Assembly (NCBI GenBank): GCA_016222945.1
Contig: JACRPY010000002.1
Coordinates: forward strand, 186,001-250,000
Length of the DNA stretch: 64,000 nucleotides
Direction: 5' to 3'
Source of the DNA: Methanobacterium sp.
GTDB lineage: Archaea; Methanobacteriota; Methanobacteria; Methanobacteriales; Methanobacteriaceae
In this document: piece after piece, positions 43,251-51,084 of the stretch
Layout of the letters: every line of letters starts with the position of its first letter
Numbering within the stretch: position 1 is the first letter of the stretch
Program-made: the position numbers and the translations under genes
Notes under the pieces: generated by a model
What the model was told of the DNA's origin: nothing
The model's input: only the letters and a program-made list of their open reading frames with translations
Database searches by the model: none

Positions 43251-44045
43251 TTATACTAATGATAAAGAGTTAAATATATTTAAAATTTCATTTTGAGGTA
43301 ATTTTAGCTGTAACTTGGATATATATTCAATTTCAACCACTACATTTTGTGGTTCGTATTCGAGTACATGTCCACCTGACTTTTTATCTTGGCTAATGAA
43401 ATGAAAATGGTATCCTGGAGAATCAATCCCATTTACAGAGTTAGGGCTCCAAAATCCGATCATTGTGCCGTTAATATCGTTAAATTCAAATATTGTCTGA
43501 TTTTTGAGTACTTCTGTAAGTGGAGGATAAGGTTCGTTTTGTTTAGGAACACTTCTTGCTTTAATATGCTTAAAAACACCTTGGATCTTTATTGCATGGA
43601 ATTTATTCTTTGAATACAGGGAATTATCTAAATATTGTTGCATTGCACTGTTGTTTAATATGTAATTCACTTTTAATGTTTTATTGGGTTTAAAGAAGGT
43701 AACAATGGCAAAAGGAGTTTTTACAGAGGAATTGATAACATAAACGGTTCCATTGGATTTTATTTGATAAAATGTATTGTTAAGTTCAATCATTTCACCA
43801 TCAAGACCATTTGAAGTACCTATTCCCACATCACCATGATTTTTAAGTTCTTCAAATGTTACAATGCCATTATAATTACCTTTAGAAAAGTATTGGAATG
43901 TAGATACTTGAAATAGGATATTTTCGGCATTAAAATTAGTATTAGGTTGTATTTGGGTTTCTAGATCATCATTTTTAGGTGAATAAAAAGCAGCTACTAA
44001 GAATAATCCTATTAAAATAGGGATTAACCAATATTTTCTTTCCAT
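43251..44045 (-). CDS. budA: Alpha-acetolactate decarboxylase, membrane-anchored or exported
   Basis: A 264-residue protein. The C-terminal about 225 residues match acetolactate decarboxylase: FQVSTFQYFSKGNYNGIVTFEEL, GIGTSNGLDGEMIELNNTFYQI, and the zinc site YHFHFISQDKKSGGHVLE (His-x-His...His). It converts acetolactate to acetoin. Unusually, the N terminus is a hydrophobic helix (YWLIPILIGLFLVAAFY) followed by an acidic linker, so the enzyme would be secreted or membrane-tethered, whereas acetolactate is made in the cytoplasm. Start ATG at 44045 without Shine-Dalgarno. Confidence 0.85.
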   Translation of the reverse strand: MERKYWLIPILIGLFLVAAFYSPKNDDLETQIQPNTNFNAENILFQVSTFQYFSKGNYNGIVTFEELKNHGDVGIGTSNGLDGEMIELNNTFYQIKSNGTVYVINSSVKTPFAIVTFFKPNKTLKVNYILNNSAMQQYLDNSLYSKNKFHAIKIQGVFKHIKARSVPKQNEPYPPLTEVLKNQTIFEFNDINGTMIGFWSPNSVNGIDSPGYHFHFISQDKKSGGHVLEYEPQNVVVEIEYISKLQLKLPQNEILNIFNSLSLV

Positions 44046-44102
44046 GCATTATATTATAAAAAAACAGTTATATAAACTTAAATTTATTTGATGGAATTTA
44101 AT

Positions 44103-44234
44103 TTAAAATTCAATGCCCAGTATTTCCTTAATATTATCTACAACAAAATCTGCAGCGTTAAAAACCTTTTGTGGAGTGTTTTCTTTCTTTTGCACAGTTA
44201 AAACACTAATATCTGCTTCTTTAAGCGCAAAAAT
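44103..44234 (-). pseudogene. C-terminal fragment duplicated from the HAD phosphatase gene
   Basis: Reading minus strand gives FALKEADISVLTVQKKENTP then QKVFNAADFVVDNIKEILGI and EF-stop. The same C terminus ends the intact gene at 45015 (FALKEADIGVLTVQQEENTP...). About 130 bases are copied with roughly 85-90 percent identity, the similarity starting at the stop codon. Everything N-terminal of FALKEAD is missing. The two copies flank the membrane-protein gene at 44322, suggesting that a duplication or insertion event placed this gene between them. Confidence 0.85.
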
Positions 44235-44321
44235 AATCATTATTTGAATTATCTGGGAGTTCCAAACCATGTATACTATGGGTAGAAACTTTTTTATAAT
44301 AATAAAGTATAAGAGGATAAT

Positions 44322-44975
44322 ATGAGTGGAGAATTGATGGGGTTTGTGCTATTTGGTTTAGTTTTAGGTACTATTCTCTTGTATTATGAGGATAGGATGA
44401 CAACTAAAATGGAACAAATTTTAGGCATTAAAATAAAAAAGTTTGATTGCAAATCTATGGATTGTTACACCTATGAGGGGCTTTCTTGGCTTCTTTTAAT
44501 ATATATCTCCATATTAGCCATCGTTCTATTTTATCCGGTAGTAATTGGTTATAATAATTTTCCTGCTTATATTGGCTTATTATTTTTGTTAATTTATCCA
44601 CAGGTAGTAATGATTATTCGAAATGGTACTTTTAATGATTATAGTATCCCTTCAGCGCAAAACCCAGTTTATGCAGGCCATAACATGATTAGTGGTGGTC
44701 CGGGCTATAATCCTGTTTATTATCTTTTGTTTTCATTTTCAATTGGTTGTGTGTCCACTATTTGGGGTTTTTCCATGCTGAATTTTCCGGATATTCCTGT
44801 AAATAAGGGAATTTCTTTAATTGTTATGGGATTGATATTGCAGACCTTTGTGCTTTTCCCGGATGTGATAAATTGGATATCTCCTGTGGATATTAGGACT
44901 AAAAAAGGAGTGCAATTAATGAGCGGCGCTACAGTTACTATAGTAATCCTTTTAATGTTTTTAAGAGCTATTTAG
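44322..44975 (+). CDS. Hypothetical integral membrane protein
   Basis: A 217-residue protein with about six hydrophobic helices and short loops. A cysteine pair (DCKSMDCYTYEG) lies in the first loop and QNPVYAGHNMISGGPGYNPVYY in a central loop. I recognise no family. AGAGGATAAT precedes the ATG. The gene is flanked by the intact and partial copies of the HAD gene's 3' end, so it may have arrived by recombination within that locus. Confidence 0.65.
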   Translation: MSGELMGFVLFGLVLGTILLYYEDRMTTKMEQILGIKIKKFDCKSMDCYTYEGLSWLLLIYISILAIVLFYPVVIGYNNFPAYIGLLFLLIYPQVVMIIRNGTFNDYSIPSAQNPVYAGHNMISGGPGYNPVYYLLFSFSIGCVSTIWGFSMLNFPDIPVNKGISLIVMGLILQTFVLFPDVINWISPVDIRTKKGVQLMSGATVTIVILLMFLRAI

Positions 44976-45014
44976 AGTATTATCTATTAGAGCCATCCAG
45001 AATTTTTATAAATT

Positions 45015-45803
45015 TTAAAATTCAATGTCCAATATTTCCTTAATATTATCTACAACTACGTCTGCAGCATCAAAAACCTTTTGTGGAGTATTTTCTTCCT
45101 GTTGCACAGTTAAAACACCAATATCTGCTTCTTTAAGTGCAAAAACGTCATTTACTCCGTTTCCTACCATCATTACTTTATAATTTTTCTTAAGTCCTTT
45201 TATAATCTCTTTTTTATTCCAGCTATTGGCAGTATCAAAAACATTTTCTACTGGAATCCCTGTATATTTAGCAAGCTTTTTAAGAGAAGCTTTCCTATCT
45301 CCAGATGCTATAAAAAGGTCTATATCTCTTTTTTGAAGTTCTGCAACCACTGAGGGTACTTCAGGGAATACTTTTCCCCCAGAAGTGATAGTAAATTCAA
45401 TTTTACTTTTATCTATGGCCACAATAAATCCAGATCCGCTGCATATCTGCACGTTGTATTTTTTAGCTACAACTGCTTTAATTGTATCTTGAATATCACT
45501 TACTTTGGATTTATCATCTTTAATGGAATTTAATAACTCTTCTTTTTTGATTTCTGTTGAAGAATAGCTTATATCAATATTTATATTATTCCTTTTGATG
45601 AATTCGTATATTGTCTGGTGTGATTTAGCATTTATTATACATTTTGCAGGGTCAGTTTGTAGAACTACAAGTGCCCTTTCTGTATTATTATCTACAATGT
45701 CAAGAGAGCTGATATCATCACAAATAATTCCTTTTTCGATATCTTTTAAAGCCCTGTATCTTTCTATGAGGGTTCCTGAATTATCAAATACGATTGCTTT
45801 CAT
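45015..45803 (-). CDS. HAD-superfamily phosphatase (soluble P-type ATPase-like)
   Basis: A 262-residue HAD hydrolase. Motif I is FDNSGTLIERY (nucleophile Asp at about 7, Asn in place of the usual second Asp or Lys position), motif II ASGDRKAS, and motif III/IV MMVGNGVNDVFALKEAD with the metal-binding Asp. The order and GNGVND motif resemble the phosphorylation domain of P-type ATPases without membrane parts, a group found in methanogens. Substrate unknown. A second, truncated copy of its 3' end lies at 44103-44234. Confidence 0.85.
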   Translation of the reverse strand: MKAIVFDNSGTLIERYRALKDIEKGIICDDISSLDIVDNNTERALVVLQTDPAKCIINAKSHQTIYEFIKRNNINIDISYSSTEIKKEELLNSIKDDKSKVSDIQDTIKAVVAKKYNVQICSGSGFIVAIDKSKIEFTITSGGKVFPEVPSVVAELQKRDIDLFIASGDRKASLKKLAKYTGIPVENVFDTANSWNKKEIIKGLKKNYKVMMVGNGVNDVFALKEADIGVLTVQQEENTPQKVFDAADVVVDNIKEILDIEF

Positions 45804-46329
45804 TTTATCATTTTTTCATTTATTCTTTTTAATTATTAAAGATGATATTGTCTTTAGCTCTACATAATATTGTAAGGAGGATACATATTTTTCTTTTTCA
45901 GTATTTTTTATGGAATTTTCATATAATTTTATTCTGTATTTCTCGTTATTTAAGTATTTACGGGATTTTAATTTCTATTTTCTTCTAAATTGGAATATAA
46001 TGTTCTAATTTGGCTATTTAGGTTCTATTTATACATGTTTTTACATGTGAATTTAATCACTTATGTGTAATACTATTTATTTTATTTTTATGTTACGTAT
46101 GTGATTTTAATCACATATTTTTCTATTATAGCTGTGATATTAGTCACATAGTTAATACGAATTTAATCATTTTTATAGCAAAATAGTGATAATTCTCACA
46201 AAAACATGATAATTAAATTGTTCTTATAATTGCAAAAAAGTGATATTTTTCACAAATTTACAAAAAAATCTTATTGCAACGTGACCACAACTAGTTATAT
46301 GTAGAAAGAAAAGAAGGAGGTGTTTGAAA
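45804..46329. other. Long leader region with repeated palindromic sites
   Basis: No gene. The right half contains five TGTGA-N6-TCACA palindromes (separate entry) and AAGAAGGAGGTG, the ribosome binding site of the gene at 46330. AT content is high, and a TAGTTATATG box occurs near 46290. Confidence 0.5.
46046..46254 (+). promoter_or_regulatory. Five TGTGA-N6-TCACA operator-like palindromes
   Basis: Sites at 46046-46061 (TGTGA-ATTTAA-TCACT), 46100-46115 (TGTGA-TTTTAA-TCACA), 46133-46148 (TGTGA-TATTAG-TCACA), 46185-46200 (AGTGA-TAATTC-TCACA) and 46239-46254 (AGTGA-TATTTT-TCACA). All have a 6-base spacer and a perfect GTGA/TCAC core. They lie 75-285 bases before the secreted protein gene. The pattern equals the bacterial CRP-type consensus, but no CRP gene is present here. 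Confidence 0.7.
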
Positions 46330-46776
46330 ATGAAAATGAAAAAACTTGGAGCATTTTTTGCGGCTTTTCTATTAGTTAGTTCCTTTTTCATTCCAGTTTT
46401 CGCGCTAAGTTCACCAGCAGCTACACCTGTAGTAGCAGCAACTCCAAACACCCAAAATATAATAAAAATTAGTGGTTCAGACCCCCAGGTTCATGAATAT
46501 TTCAACCAAATTGCGGCAACAAAATATGATGTGCAGACCAATAACTGCAAAACTAAATCAGAACAATTTGCTAATTATTTAGTTCAAAATGGAGCAACAG
46601 ATGTTTACACAGTTGAAGTACAACAGGCCAGTGGTAATATAGGACACGAATATATCCAATGGCAAGGAAAAGTGTATGACCCTACATTCCCAGTTTATGG
46701 AATGAGCCAAACAGAATATGATAAAATATTAACAAGCCATGGTCTAACAGGTTTAAAATTTATTAAACAGGTTTAA
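46330..46776 (+). CDS. Secreted cysteine-peptidase/transglutaminase-like protein
   Basis: A 148-residue exported protein. Residues 1-25 form a signal peptide, followed by an Ala/Pro/Thr linker (to about 40). The mature domain contains Cys in TNNCKTKSEQFANYLVQNG (about 75), His in GNIGHEYIQWQGK (about 112) and Asp in VYDPTFPVYG (about 121), the Cys-His-Asp order of papain-like transglutaminase or NlpC-like folds. It could act on wall peptides or on other surface proteins. Start ATG at 46330 is 7 bases after GGAGGTG; the further ATG at 46336 is possible. Strong upstream regulation is suggested by five palindromes. Confidence 0.7.
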   Translation: MKMKKLGAFFAAFLLVSSFFIPVFALSSPAATPVVAATPNTQNIIKISGSDPQVHEYFNQIAATKYDVQTNNCKTKSEQFANYLVQNGATDVYTVEVQQASGNIGHEYIQWQGKVYDPTFPVYGMSQTEYDKILTSHGLTGLKFIKQV

Positions 46777-46817
46777 AATTTATTTACTTTTTTTATTTAT
46801 ATATTAAAACATACTCT

Positions 46818-47509
46818 TTATAGGATATGTAGAAAATTAATTTGAGATATTACAAAATAAAACCCTAATATAACTAAAAAGATTCCACAAATCATTATTA
46901 CAGTTTTATATGTTGTATTACTCATTATTTTTGATCCTCTGCTTGAAAAAAAGGATACGGTGCTAAACCATGAAAGAACAGCAGACCAATGGCCAATTAA
47001 AAATCCTAAAAGGCCTACAACTCCTGCAAGCATTCGAAATCTCCGATTTCGATGCTTCAAAATTCAAGAATTTTGACAGCTCAAAACATTTTAACATGAA
47101 AGCAAAACCAATAGTCGCCCACCAAATAAAAAAATAGGGATTAGAAACACTGGTTATAACTCTCCCAATGAAAGGCCCATATTTATCAAAGGAATCATCA
47201 TGAAATGATATCTGACAGTTTTTCATTTGATCGTGAAATTTCATAACCCATAAAAAGTAAAACACTTCCACCAATTATGCCTATAATAAGCGCTGCGGGT
47301 TGAGAGCCTATGATCCAGCCTAAACCTGCTAAAATGACAATAATAAGTGCTAATTCTGTTGTTATATGGCCTAAAACTATTATGGGCCCTGCAATAAATC
47401 CTTTTTTTACAGAATCTGAAATTGTAACAGTTAACATAGGCCCGGGAACCACTGCACCAGATAAACCGACCCAAAATGATGATATAACAAATAAAATAGT
47501 TTCAATCAA
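46818..47509 (-). pseudogene. LysE/RhtB-type transporter gene with frameshift and palindrome insertion
   Basis: The first part, from ATG 47509, encodes a LysE-family start (SGAVVPGPMLTVTISDS) and runs into a stop near 47198. The sequence SFHDDSFDKYGPFIG...SNPYFFIWWATIGFAFML continues one base out of frame. At 47029-47077 a 49-bp double palindrome interrupts the frame again, and the remaining part (LAGVVGLLGFLIGHWSAVLSW) goes on in the third frame to 46818. Removing the 49 bases joins GAG-CTT-GCA-GGA (E-L-A-G) perfectly. The transporter, about 210 residues with six helices, is probably inactive. Confidence 0.85.
47029..47077 (-). repeat. 49-bp bipartite palindrome inserted in the LysE gene
   Basis: On the minus strand: A half TCAAAATTC-TT-GAATTTTGA (perfect 9-bp stem), then B half GCATCGAAATC-GGA-GATTTCGAATGC (11-bp stem with one bulge). 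Same order and sizes as the copies at 52716 and at the albA leader. Its length (49, not a multiple of 3) breaks the gene. Confidence 0.8.
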
Positions 47510-47569
47510 CTAAATCACTACATAATAAACTTAAAAATAAGAAAGTAATATGGCAATAGCCATATTCAA

Positions 47570-47734
47570 TCATCTGCATTCGTTTAAAACTTTCATAATC
47601 TCTGAAATATGATAATCAATAGTTTCCATTTGATCTTTGTTTAATGTCTTTGTTCTCATTAAAAACCTAAAACGTTCGAAAACATGTCCCATTTTCCCAA
47701 GTACTTCGTTTCTATATATTCTTTCTTCGAACAT
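47570..47734 (-). CDS. Small hypothetical protein (54 aa)
   Basis: Encodes MFEERIYRNEVLGKMGHVFE, then RFRFLMRTKTLNKDQMETID and YHISEIMKVLNECR. Predicted helical, hydrophilic, with a single Cys near the end. GGTGATGGA stands directly before the ATG at 47734. It sits between the broken LysE gene and the OCD-type dehydrogenase. Unknown function. Confidence 0.6.
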   Translation of the reverse strand: MFEERIYRNEVLGKMGHVFERFRFLMRTKTLNKDQMETIDYHISEIMKVLNECR

Positions 47735-47778
47735 TCCATCACCAGTATTTAATTTAGTTTCAATGCAAATAAATTTAA

Positions 47779-48771
47779 CTATTCTAAGAAATTAATCCTT
47801 TGACCAATGCCATTTTCAAGAGCTTTTTCATATACCTTCCATGCTGTAACAATGTCTTGAACAGCAAGCCCTGTTGAATCAAACACAGTGATGTCATTAT
47901 CAGATGTTCTACCAGGAATTGCACCAATTATAACATCCCCAATTTTACCAATGATGTCACTTCTTCTAACAAGCTTTTCATGAACAGGTATGTTAATTTC
48001 ACCACTATGGCTGGCTTGATCCCAGCAATCAATAATAATTTTAGCCTTTTGAAGTATATGGCTGTCTAATTCTTGTTTACCTGGCGCATCAGCACCCATG
48101 GCGTTTATATGAGTTCCATCGGCCACCCATTTGGATTTAACAACTGCTTCACGTGCAGGAGTGGTAGTTAAAAGAACATCAGCACCTTGAACAGCTTCTT
48201 TTATAGTATCTACTGCCTTTACTTCAATTCCGTATTTTTCAGATGCATATTTAGCAAAATTTTCCCTTTTTTCGCAAGTCCTGCATGAAACTCTAACTTC
48301 TTTAATATCCATAACTTCATTTATGGCTTCAAGTCCTGTTGCTGCCTGAACTCCTGCTCCAACCATCCCTAATATTTCAGAATTGTCTCTGGCCAGGTAT
48401 TTGGTGGCAACACCGGCTGCAGCACCGGTTCTCATGTTTGTAATCCATGTTCCATCCATTACAGAAATTGGAAATCCGGTTTCAGGATTAACAAGCTCAA
48501 TCATGGCCATTACTGTGGGCAAACCAAATTTTCGAGGATTATCAGGATGTACATTAACGCATTTAACTCCAGATTCGTCCATACCTCGAATAAAACAAGG
48601 CATGATTCGGAGATCTCCTTTGAACTTTTTGTAAAAAAGGTATTTTTTAGCAGGCATTTGAACTTTACGTTCAGCATGAACTTTATATGCAGTTTCTACA
48701 CTCTCAATAATCTCTTTCATGTTTGTAAGTTCTTTAATCTGGCTTTGATTTAGAAGAATTGTTTCATGCAT
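47779..48771 (-). CDS. Alanine dehydrogenase / ornithine cyclodeaminase family enzyme
   Basis: A 330-residue NAD(P)-dependent enzyme of the ornithine cyclodeaminase/mu-crystallin family. Visible parts: substrate-binding MRTGAAAGVATKYLARDNS, Rossmann loop LGMVGAGVQAATGLEAI (GxGxxA), and GADAPGKQELDSHILQKAKIIIDCWDQ. In archaea this family includes a true L-alanine dehydrogenase, and also enzymes for proline or cyclic amino acids. The actual substrate cannot be fixed from sequence. Start ATG at 48771 follows GAGGTGTAAAT. Confidence 0.88.
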   Translation of the reverse strand: MHETILLNQSQIKELTNMKEIIESVETAYKVHAERKVQMPAKKYLFYKKFKGDLRIMPCFIRGMDESGVKCVNVHPDNPRKFGLPTVMAMIELVNPETGFPISVMDGTWITNMRTGAAAGVATKYLARDNSEILGMVGAGVQAATGLEAINEVMDIKEVRVSCRTCEKRENFAKYASEKYGIEVKAVDTIKEAVQGADVLLTTTPAREAVVKSKWVADGTHINAMGADAPGKQELDSHILQKAKIIIDCWDQASHSGEINIPVHEKLVRRSDIIGKIGDVIIGAIPGRTSDNDITVFDSTGLAVQDIVTAWKVYEKALENGIGQRINFLE

Positions 48772-48886
48772 TTTATTTACACCTCAATTAATAGTATTGC
48801 TTATTTACTTGTTATAATCTCTTAAGTTCCTTAATGATTACGCAATAAACATTTTTTTTTGAAATAATTTTAATATGAATACTAAT

Positions 48887-49234
48887 TTAAATCCATGTTA
48901 TCTTCAACAAAACCAATAATGCCCCAAACTCTATAATATTTAAACTTAATACTGGTCCTCCCATTCCAGGGCCATGAAATCCTTCTTTTGATAAAAGGAA
49001 GAATATAAAAAGAGCATTTTGCATAATAAGTAAAAATGCAAAAAGGATTAATCCAAGGCTAAAACGTGATTTCAGCTTCCTATAACTGGAAATATAGATA
49101 AATAGCAGTATAATAAGTAGCAGAATGTTAGCAACACCTACAAGGGCAGCTATTAAAGCTAATCCTGGATCGTCAATGGGTAAATCTCCTTCAAATTCGT
49201 TTTCTCTTCCTCTAAATCCATGTTCTTCTACCAT
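48887..49234 (-). CDS. Small membrane protein, partner of an ArsR-like regulator
   Basis: A 115-residue protein with a hydrophilic acidic N terminus and three hydrophobic helices (ALIAALVGVANILLLIILLF, LGLILFAFLLIMQNALFIFF, LNIIEFGALLVLLKITW). No family with known function is recognised. It begins 12 bases after the stop of the winged-helix regulator gene, GGTGATTAA being its ribosome binding site. Such regulator/membrane-protein pairs recur in methanogens and may form a membrane sensing unit. Confidence 0.7.
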   Translation of the reverse strand: MVEEHGFRGRENEFEGDLPIDDPGLALIAALVGVANILLLIILLFIYISSYRKLKSRFSLGLILFAFLLIMQNALFIFFLLSKEGFHGPGMGGPVLSLNIIEFGALLVLLKITWI

Positions 49235-49246
49235 TTAATCACCCCA

Positions 49247-49528
49247 CTAATTTTCACTTATTTCCTGCCATATATGCTTGAAAAGCCCATAATTATCTTC
49301 CATCTGCGTTGAAAGAAAATACATGTTCCCATATTTCTCGCCAGAAGATACAATAATGTTATTATCCTTTAAAATAGTGATATGATGTCGCACTGTCTTA
49401 TAATCCATTTCTAATGTTTTAGCAAGCTGGTTAGCATTATAAGGTCTTTTATGCAGTGTGCTTATAATTCTGGCCCTATTTTCTCCTCCTTTGGTACCAG
49501 CAATAAGCCACCAGAGCATTCTTTTCAT
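49247..49528 (-). CDS. ArsR-type winged-helix regulator
   Basis: A 93-residue DNA-binding protein. MKRMLWWLIAGTKGGENRARIIS is followed by the helix-turn-helix RPYNANQLAKTLEMDYKTVRHHITIL and the wing VSSGEKYGNMYFLS. It lacks metal-binding cysteines, so it is not an arsenic sensor. I place the start at the ATG at 49528, which follows GGTGATGTCC; longer in-frame starts (up to 49540) overlap that site. It is cotranscribed with the three-helix membrane protein downstream. Confidence 0.88.
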   Translation of the reverse strand: MKRMLWWLIAGTKGGENRARIISTLHKRPYNANQLAKTLEMDYKTVRHHITILKDNNIIVSSGEKYGNMYFLSTQMEDNYGLFKHIWQEISEN

Positions 49529-49649
49529 GGACATCACCAAAATTACGGAAACTTTAATGAAAGTTAGCCAATTCTGGTTTTTGAAGTCCCTAAAAAATAT
49601 ACTTATGGGATGATTCTATAAAAATGAAAACAAAAAAGGAATAAATCCT

Positions 49650-50459
49650 CTATTTAGAGTTATTTGGAGAATTTAAATTATTTTCATTTTCTGAATCTGA
49701 TTTAAAGCTGAAAAATACATTAAACATTTTTTTAAATGGCTGCTGGTAAATATGAATGTGAATTAAAGTTCCAACAACCATTAAAATGGCTAATTCTGCA
49801 TGCCAGAATGTTATGCCCTGATTATAAATTGTGGAAATGCCCATATTAATGAAAACTATGAGTAAAATTCCAGTTACTCCAGTACCAAGATAACCACCCA
49901 TTAATAGAAGATTCCAAAGTCTTTTGTGTTTTTGTGGTTTTAATATACCTTTACGGAAAAGATAATATGTAAAAAGATATGCTCCTATGATTAGCAGAGT
50001 TACAGGCAGTACATGGTAATTTGAACCGTCAATATTTGAAGAAGTACCATCTAAACTTCCCGAACTTGGATCTTGAACTGTTGTAGTTGTATTTGCATAA
50101 TCAGAGCTTCCATTTTGAATATCAGATCCTCCACTACTTCCTGTGGCTGTATTTTGAGAACTATGTGTACTGCTTTGAGAACTGGAATGGGTGGTAGAAT
50201 TGGTAGGTGTAGCGGCAACTGATTGGGAAAGATCACATATCCCATCACCATTTAAATCAATATAACGGCCGCATTGGCCTGGAAAAGGATCACTAACTAA
50301 ACCATAGGGACATCCTCCTGCGCATGCTCCTGTCATTGTGGATGCTGCAATAATGGGTACAGTTATGGCAGTTCCTATAATTTTTTCTTTATTATTGGGG
50401 ATGTAATGCTCCAGAGAAGATTTTAGCTTATTTACATTATCTATTATTTTCTTTTTCAT
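49650..50459 (-). CDS. Membrane protein with cytochrome b-like His residues and EF-hand-like segment
   Basis: A 269-residue protein. A hydrophobic N-terminal helix (IGTAITVPIIAASTMTG) is followed by a cysteine-containing GACAGGCPYGLVSDPFPGQC and DLNGDGICD (an EF-hand or dockerin-like loop), then a Ser/Thr/Gly-rich linker to about 145. Four C-terminal helices end in FWHAELAILMVVGTLIHIHIYQQPFKKMF with paired His residues. The His pattern (one in helix 3, HxH in helix 4) is like b-type cytochrome or DUF4405 domains. The upstream gene encodes a similar four-helix protein and overlaps by 4 bases. Assignment as heme protein is tentative. Confidence 0.6.
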   Translation of the reverse strand: MKKKIIDNVNKLKSSLEHYIPNNKEKIIGTAITVPIIAASTMTGACAGGCPYGLVSDPFPGQCGRYIDLNGDGICDLSQSVAATPTNSTTHSSSQSSTHSSQNTATGSSGGSDIQNGSSDYANTTTTVQDPSSGSLDGTSSNIDGSNYHVLPVTLLIIGAYLFTYYLFRKGILKPQKHKRLWNLLLMGGYLGTGVTGILLIVFINMGISTIYNQGITFWHAELAILMVVGTLIHIHIYQQPFKKMFNVFFSFKSDSENENNLNSPNNSK

Positions 50460-50788
50460 GCATCCACCTTCTTTGAACTTCCAAAGAACATTCTTTTAGT
50501 TCCCTTCAAGTAGGTATGATGATGGAATACTGTGACTAAAACCAGGGTAATTCCAAGTTCAACATGCCAGTACATCAGCCCAAAACTGATGGGTAGAGTT
50601 ATTCCCAGTTCTAATAAAATCAGGAGTAAAAATCCAGCTCCACCAGATACTAAAAACGCGAATCCGATTATAAAGTTCCAGATGTTTACATGAATTGATT
50701 TTTTAATTAAATTGCCCTTGTAAAGTGCATAAGTACCTAAATATCCTCCAATGAAAGGTACTGATGGTAATATTATTTCATAAACCAT
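50456..50788 (-). CDS. Four-helix membrane protein paired with the next gene
   Basis: A 110-residue protein with four hydrophobic helices. Its end, LMYWHVELGITLVLVTVFHHHTYLKGTKRMFFG, aligns with FWHAELAILMVVGTLIHIHIYQQPFKKMF of the downstream protein, so the two are homologous over the membrane domain. The shared His residues could bind heme or metal. The ATGA overlap at 50456-50459 shows translational coupling. No named family can be given with confidence. Confidence 0.65.
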   Translation of the reverse strand: MVYEIILPSVPFIGGYLGTYALYKGNLIKKSIHVNIWNFIIGFAFLVSGGAGFLLLILLELGITLPISFGLMYWHVELGITLVLVTVFHHHTYLKGTKRMFFGSSKKVDA

Positions 50789-51084
50789 AAATTATCCTCG
50801 CTTATTATTATTTTTAAACCTTCAGGATGTTTTTTTATTAGATTAAAATAGCTTTAGTTAATAAAAATAGTTTTTCCAGAATTACTGCCAATTTTATACC
50901 TACCATCTACCAAATCTCTACCAATTTGAATAATGATGAATTTAATAAAAACAAAGATTATATTTAAATCCAAATAGTAAAGGAAATATTTATTTTGAGT
51001 TTAAAAACTTTAATACATTAAATATAAATCCGATATCCTAGAATATTAACAAATAATGTTTAATTATAATGAAAAGGTATTTCA
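50789..51084. other. Divergent intergenic region
   Basis: 296 bases, AT-rich, no gene. It contains promoters for the membrane-protein pair (minus) and the DUF1624 gene (plus); I see no operator or repeat worth naming. Confidence 0.35.
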
